NCBI GenBank assembly: GCA_964564915.1
Contig: CAZMCU010000015.1
Coordinates: 1-33,715 of the forward strand
Direction of reading: 5' to 3'
DNA from: JAFGBM01 sp964564915
Lineage (GTDB): Bacteria; Actinomycetota; Actinomycetes; Actinomycetales; Demequinaceae
Length of the DNA stretch: 33,715 nt
Positions within the stretch are counted from its first letter, which is position 1; each line of letters opens with the position of its first letter. The translations under genes and the position numbers were made by a program. Shown piece after piece: positions 30,103 through 33,715 of the stretch. The notes beneath the pieces were generated by a model. That model saw only the letters and a list, made by a program, of their open reading frames with translations, ran no database searches and was not told where the DNA came from.

Positions 30103-30963
30103 ATGTCCCGTGCGCCGGAAGATATGCGGCCCCCTCTGTCGGTCGACACGTGGAGACTGCTCGGCCTCGATATCGACGGCACCCTCCTCTCGGCGTGGGG
30201 CGACGGCATCTCACCCGCGGTCATTCAAGCGGTCGAACAAGTGCGTATGTGTCGTAACCACGTTGTCCTGGCGACGGGGAGGAGCATCATCGCAACCGTC
30301 GTCGTCGCGGAGGAACTGGGGATTCGCCGGGGATGGACGGTGTGTTCGAACGGGGCGGTCACCGTGCGACTGAATCCGCAGTCCGTCGGCGGCTACGACA
30401 TCATGGAAAAGGTCACGTTCAACCCGCGAGCCGCGCTCGAACTCATCCAGGAGGAACTGCCGGACGCCAAGTACGCGGTCGAAGATCTTGGCGTGGGGTA
30501 CCGCGTCAGTCACGAGTTTGCTCCAGGAGAGCTTGCGGGGCGGCAGAGGGTCGTGTCGTTCGAGGACCTCTGTAACGCCGAGGCGACCCGTGTCGTCATC
30601 CGAGCCCCGGGTAAGGCGGAGGACCACTTCGACGAACTCGTCGGGAAGATCGGCCTCGACGAGGTGACGTACACCGTCGGTCACTCGGCTTGGCTCGACC
30701 TCACCCCACCGGGGGTATCCAAGGCTTCCGCCCTGGAGATCCTGAGGAGACACTTGGGGGTGTATCCGGACCACACCGTCGCGGTGGGAGACGGATACAA
30801 CGACATCTCGATGCTCCAGTGGGCGGGATCATCCACGGCGATGGGAAACGCCCCCGACGAGGTGAAAGCCGCCGCGGATGACGTCACCGGTACGGTAGAG
30901 GAGGACGGGGTGCTCGCCGTGCTGGAGTCCCTGATCGATCCCCAACGTCTTGCTGTTCTCTAG
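30103..30963 (+). CDS. HAD-superfamily Cof-type phosphatase
   Basis: A 286-residue hydrolase. The HAD nucleophile motif is GLDIDGTLLS (D23 and D25, residues 21-30), motif II is the Thr in VVLATGRS, and the C-terminal motif is AVGDGYNDISMLQWAG (about 226-241) with GNAPDEVKAAADDVT after it. The large middle cap marks it as Cof/type IIB. It dephosphorylates sugar phosphates or similar compounds; the substrate is unknown. A gene of this kind beside serS is usual in actinobacteria. The sugar isomerase gene starts 13 bp downstream and may share its transcript. Confidence 0.9.
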   Translation: MSRAPEDMRPPLSVDTWRLLGLDIDGTLLSAWGDGISPAVIQAVEQVRMCRNHVVLATGRSIIATVVVAEELGIRRGWTVCSNGAVTVRLNPQSVGGYDIMEKVTFNPRAALELIQEELPDAKYAVEDLGVGYRVSHEFAPGELAGRQRVVSFEDLCNAEATRVVIRAPGKAEDHFDELVGKIGLDEVTYTVGHSAWLDLTPPGVSKASALEILRRHLGVYPDHTVAVGDGYNDISMLQWAGSSTAMGNAPDEVKAAADDVTGTVEEDGVLAVLESLIDPQRLAVL

Positions 30964-30976
30964 CCCTGGACCAACG

Positions 30977-32209
30977 ATGAACTGGCTGACATCGCCCTCG
31001 CACCACCGCTGGCTCGATCGAGAAGCCGATCGCCTCTTCGAATTCGGCCTCGCCTCCGTCGATCCCGCCGGGGGATTTGGGTGGCTTCAGGAGGACGGCA
31101 CGCGGGACCTCTCTCGCGATACCGAACTCTGGATCACGTGCCGGATGACCCACGTCTACGCGATCGCCGCGCTCCTCGGTCGACCGGGAGCCACCGAACT
31201 CGTCGATCACGGTCTGACCGCCTTGAACGAGCGATTTCGGGACGCGAGGAACGGTGGGTGGTTCGCCGCGGTTTCGAAGAAGGGGCCGTCCAACGACGCG
31301 AAGGAGGCCTACGCACACGCGTTCGTCATCCTGGCGGCGTCGTCCGCGGCAATGGCCGAGCGTCCGGGAGCGAAGGATCTCCTTACCGATGCGCTCGCGA
31401 TCTCGGACGATCACTTCTGGGACGACGAAGCGGGAATGTGCAGGGAAATGTTCTCCGCCGACTGGAAGGACGCGGAGGACTACCGGGGCATCAACGCCAA
31501 CATGCACACGGTCGAGGCGTACATCGCGGCGTCCGATGCGACGGGAAACCTCCGGTGGGCGAGGAGGGCGTTGCGTATTGTCGATCGTGCGGTCAACCAA
31601 TTCGCGAGGGACAACGATTGGCGCCTACCGGAGCATTTCACGTCGGAGTGGCGAGTTCGCCTTGACTACAACAAGGAATCTCCGGCCCATCCGTTCCGAC
31701 CCTATGGGGCCACGATCGGGCATGCGTTCGAATGGGCGCGTCTGACCGTTCAACTTGGGGCCACGCTCCAGCAGGGCGGGCTCGCGGCACCCGAGTGGAT
31801 GGTTCCCGCCGCTCGATCGCTGTACGAGGCTGGGGTACACGAGGGATGGGCCGTTGACGGTGCTCCCGGCTTCGTCTACACGATCGACTGGAATGGAAGG
31901 CCGGTGGTTCGGGAACGAATGCACTGGGTTGCAGCCGAGGCGATCGCCGCCGCCGCGACGCTGTGGATCAAGACGCGTCAGCAGGAATACGCCGACCACT
32001 ACCACCAGTGGTGGGACTACGTTGGTACGTACCACCTCGATCGGGTGAAGGGATCGTGGTGGCACGAACTCGGCCCCGATAACACTCCGTCTCGAACGGT
32101 GTGGAAGGGCAAGGCAGACCTCTATCACGCGGTTCAAGCGACCCTGATTCCTCGGCTTCCCCTCAATCCCGCCATCAGTTCATCCCTCGCGGCAGGGAAT
32201 CTCGCTTAG
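30977..32209 (+). CDS. AGE-family sugar epimerase/isomerase
   Basis: A 410-residue (alpha/alpha)6-barrel protein of the N-acylglucosamine 2-epimerase family. Typical motifs are LWITCRMTHVYAIAALLG (about 55-72), KEAYAHAFVILAASSAA, GINANMHTVEAYIAA and PYGATIGHAFEWARLTV with the catalytic-type histidines HTV and GHAFEW. Members include mannose and sulfoquinovose isomerases; this one resembles the mannose/sulfoquinovose isomerase branch, but I cannot choose between them. The ATG at 30977 is taken because the family starts W..H..WL shortly after; an earlier ATG at 30950 lies inside the HAD gene. Its stop overlaps the convergent quinone reductase stop by 4 bp. Confidence 0.85.
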   Translation: MNWLTSPSHHRWLDREADRLFEFGLASVDPAGGFGWLQEDGTRDLSRDTELWITCRMTHVYAIAALLGRPGATELVDHGLTALNERFRDARNGGWFAAVSKKGPSNDAKEAYAHAFVILAASSAAMAERPGAKDLLTDALAISDDHFWDDEAGMCREMFSADWKDAEDYRGINANMHTVEAYIAASDATGNLRWARRALRIVDRAVNQFARDNDWRLPEHFTSEWRVRLDYNKESPAHPFRPYGATIGHAFEWARLTVQLGATLQQGGLAAPEWMVPAARSLYEAGVHEGWAVDGAPGFVYTIDWNGRPVVRERMHWVAAEAIAAAATLWIKTRQQEYADHYHQWWDYVGTYHLDRVKGSWWHELGPDNTPSRTVWKGKADLYHAVQATLIPRLPLNPAISSSLAAGNLA

Positions 32210-33222
32210 GGGAGGTTCTCCTCGTTGCTGGGCGAGGCGGGCGACTCCGTCGCACCATCGCCCATCGTGAGGACAACCTTGCCGAACACCTCTCCGGATT
32301 CCAGGAGTCGGTGGGCGTCTCCGACCCGTTCCAGGGGAAACGTCGCGTGGATGACCGGGTGGATGTCGCCAGGGATCCGGGGCCAGACGTTCTCGCTCAC
32401 GTCCGCGATGATGGAGGCCTTCTCCTTGAGGGGACGTCCGCGGAGCGTGGTTGCGAGGAGTTTGGCGCGTTTGCGCTGAAGGGCTCCCAGGTCGAGCGTG
32501 CCGTGTCCCCCGCCCTGGAGGCCGATGACGACGAGGCGACCACCCACACCCAGCGATTCCACGTTGCGTTCAAGGTAGACAGCCCCCAGCACGTCAAGGA
32601 TGATGTCGAAGCCGCCCAGCCCTCGGGCAATGTCGACGAAATCCTCGGCGACGTAGTCGATCGCCATATCGGCACCAAGGCTCCGGCATCGAGCGGCTCT
32701 CTTCGACCCTCGCGCGGTGACGACGACCTGAAGGCCATGCGCCTTGGCGACCTGAATCCCAATAGTGCCGATTCCTCCGCTGCCACCGTGGATCAGGATG
32801 ACCTCGCCCGGTTGCGCTCCCGCTTCCCTGAGGTTCGACCACACCGTCGCGACTCCCTCGACCAACCCCGCCGCCTCGACGAGCGAAACCCCCGGGGGCA
32901 TGGGAAGCGCGAGGTCGGCTGGCGTCGTCACATGGTCGGCATAACCGCCGCCCGGGAGAAGGGCGCAAACCTCGTCGCCCTCCGCCCATCGCGTCACCCC
33001 CGCGCCCCGAGCTTCTACCGTGCCCGCGACCTCAAGGCCGGGCCACTCGGGCGCACCGGGCGGCGGAGGGTAGCGACCCTCGCGCTGAAGAAGGTCCGCT
33101 CGGTTGATGCCCGCCGCAGCCACGCGAATGAGGATCTCGCCCGCAGAGGGCTGAGGCGTGGGTCGATCCTCGAGGCGAAACCGCTCAGGTCCGCCGAAAC
33201 CGGACAATGTTGCTACGATCAC
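32206..33222 (-). CDS. NAD(P)H:quinone oxidoreductase (PIG3/TP53I3-type)
   Basis: A 338-residue medium-chain reductase without zinc ligands. The GroES-like domain has AAGINRADLLQREGRYPPPP (about 35-54), the diagnostic segment of PIG3-type quinone reductases, then WPGLEVAGTVEARG. The cofactor loop is LIHGGSGGIGTIGIQVAKAH (about 142-161). It reduces quinones with NADPH in one-electron fashion in known relatives. The C-terminal 15 residues are a polar tail. It starts with GTG at 33222, seven bases after GGGAG. It is unrelated in origin to the smaller reductase at 3.2-4.1 kb beyond the superfamily. Confidence 0.9.
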   Translation of the reverse strand: MIVATLSGFGGPERFRLEDRPTPQPSAGEILIRVAAAGINRADLLQREGRYPPPPGAPEWPGLEVAGTVEARGAGVTRWAEGDEVCALLPGGGYADHVTTPADLALPMPPGVSLVEAAGLVEGVATVWSNLREAGAQPGEVILIHGGSGGIGTIGIQVAKAHGLQVVVTARGSKRAARCRSLGADMAIDYVAEDFVDIARGLGGFDIILDVLGAVYLERNVESLGVGGRLVVIGLQGGGHGTLDLGALQRKRAKLLATTLRGRPLKEKASIIADVSENVWPRIPGDIHPVIHATFPLERVGDAHRLLESGEVFGKVVLTMGDGATESPASPSNEENLP

Positions 33223-33235
33223 GCAGATGCTCCCG

Positions 33236-33293
33236 ATACTGCCGTCATGACCCTTCCGGTATAGCGTCTCATGTGTAGCGAGATCGGCAGTAT
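33236..33293. repeat. Inverted repeat in the divergent intergenic region
   Basis: ATACTGCCG (33236-33244) and CGGCAGTAT (33285-33293) are perfect 9-bp inverted copies with centres about 49 bp apart, close to a whole number of helical turns from each other. They lie between the divergent quinone reductase and sensor kinase genes in an unusually AT-rich stretch. A looping or paired operator is possible. Confidence 0.4.
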
Positions 33294-33296
33294 ATA

Positions 33297-33326
33297 TTCA
33301 CGCCTTACAGCAAGGTAGCCGATAAT
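33297..33326 (+). promoter_or_regulatory. Putative promoter of the NIT-domain sensor gene
   Basis: TTCACG and GATAAT are separated by 18 bp, a reasonable sigma-70-type promoter giving a leader of about 70 bases. It lies beside the TATATAT run at 33291-33297, the most AT-rich spot of the region. Confidence 0.4.
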
Positions 33327-33401
33327 GCGAAGAACAGGACGGCTGGTTCGGCGGCACGGAAGTGTTGATCGGATCATTCGGCATGGACGAGGAGAGGCTC
33401 G

Positions 33402-33715
33402 ATGTTCGGCAGACTTGGTGTCCGCGAGAAGATTCTCGCGGTCGTCGCTGTGCCGATTCTCGTGCTGGTCCTCGCGGCCGGGGCGGTGACCGTCTCCGCA
33501 GCGCGAACGTGGGAGAGTGCTCGAAACGTCACGCAACTCCTCACCGTTATCGGCGCGGCCACCGACCTTTCCGAAGCGCTCCAGAACGAGCGGGGGGACT
33601 CCGCCAACTTCGTTCACGCCTATGCGGTGACGGATACCAACCGATCGCGTACGGAGAACGTCGTCAACGCGGCGTACCTTGATCTTCGCGCCGCCGTTGC
33701 CAACGTTGGAGGGGG
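33402..33715 (+). CDS. Sensor protein with NIT (nitrate/nitrite-sensing) domain, 5' part
   Basis: The first 104 residues of a gene that runs off the right edge. A short basic N-terminus (MFGRLGVREK) is followed by a membrane helix (about 11-33) and an extracellular helical segment with ALQNERGDSANFVHAY (about 61-76), the pattern LQxERxxSA that marks the NIT domain. In actinobacteria this start is typical of CvnA-type histidine kinases, often followed by roadblock, DUF742 and small GTPase genes. The kinase part is not in the window. GGAGAGG lies just before the ATG at 33402. Despite its name, the domain's ligand here is unknown. Confidence 0.75.
   Translation, partial: MFGRLGVREKILAVVAVPILVLVLAAGAVTVSAARTWESARNVTQLLTVIGAATDLSEALQNERGDSANFVHAYAVTDTNRSRTENVVNAAYLDLRAAVANVGG

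Noticed and set aside
28602..30224. 540-codon minus-strand open frame over serS
   Set aside because: It is antisense to the unmistakable serS gene and shows no protein-like pattern. High GC makes such frames common.
1..33715. CRISPR arrays, tRNA, rRNA, prophage or transposon genes
   Set aside because: I looked for spaced direct repeats, cloverleaf-like segments and integrase or transposase motifs on both strands and saw none. A dedicated RNA search would be needed to exclude small RNAs.

Overview
The window is 33.7 kb of GC-rich actinobacterial chromosome (Actinomycetota; I cannot place it more finely). The signs are a pgm, pheA, lipid kinase, serS, HAD block typical of actinobacteria, two LppM-type lipoproteins, a sensor kinase that starts with a NIT-like domain, and many genes that begin directly at a TANNNT-N6-ATG leaderless start. 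A 100-N gap flanked by identical 55-bp ends shows this is a draft, probably metagenomic, assembly. I see no rRNA, tRNA, CRISPR, IS element or phage gene.

Layout. 1-4.8 kb: the start of a secreted surface protein, a KhtTU-like cation/proton antiporter pair, an APH-fold protein that has lost its catalytic residues, a zinc-independent alcohol dehydrogenase-type reductase, a TfoX-N protein and a small ORF resembling the tail of a HlyD-type efflux adaptor. 4.8-6.8 kb: an OmpR-type two-component system closed by a hairpin. 6.8-16.6 kb: a tight twelve-gene operon. It encodes the four subunits of a group 3b (NADP-linked, sulfhydrogenase-type) [NiFe] hydrogenase with a cyclic-nucleotide-binding-fold protein inserted between the first two, then a maturation protease, HypC, an EamA-type membrane protein, an uncharacterised DUF6390-like protein and a CbiMQO-type ECF metal transporter, here presumably for nickel. 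16.6-19.4 kb: a convergent four-gene operon for an HTH-PocR regulator, a sulfide:quinone oxidoreductase-like flavoprotein, a single-cysteine TusE/DsrC and a DsrE2-like protein, that is, a probable sulfane-sulfur relay. 19.5-24.4 kb: a large membrane-anchored protein of unknown function and two LppM lipoproteins on either side of an MFS transporter. 24.7-33.2 kb: central metabolism (phosphoglucomutase, prephenate dehydratase, lipid kinase, seryl-tRNA synthetase, HAD phosphatase, AGE-family sugar isomerase, quinone oxidoreductase). 33.4 kb to the end: the start of a NIT-domain sensor kinase.

How the parts fit. The most interesting unit is the H2/sulfur island at 6.8-19.4 kb. A soluble hydrogenase that in its archaeal relatives also reduces polysulfide faces an operon for making and trafficking sulfane sulfur, and the two operons overlap at their 3' ends by 15 bp. 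The sulfur operon carries a perfect 20-bp palindrome whose 12-bp core equals the core of the mycobacterial DosR hypoxia box, centred near -43. The hydrogenase promoter has its own palindrome near -42.5. My hypothesis is a redox- or hypoxia-controlled module coupling NADPH/H2 balance to reduced-sulfur handling. The genes and motifs are seen in the sequence; the coupling is inference.
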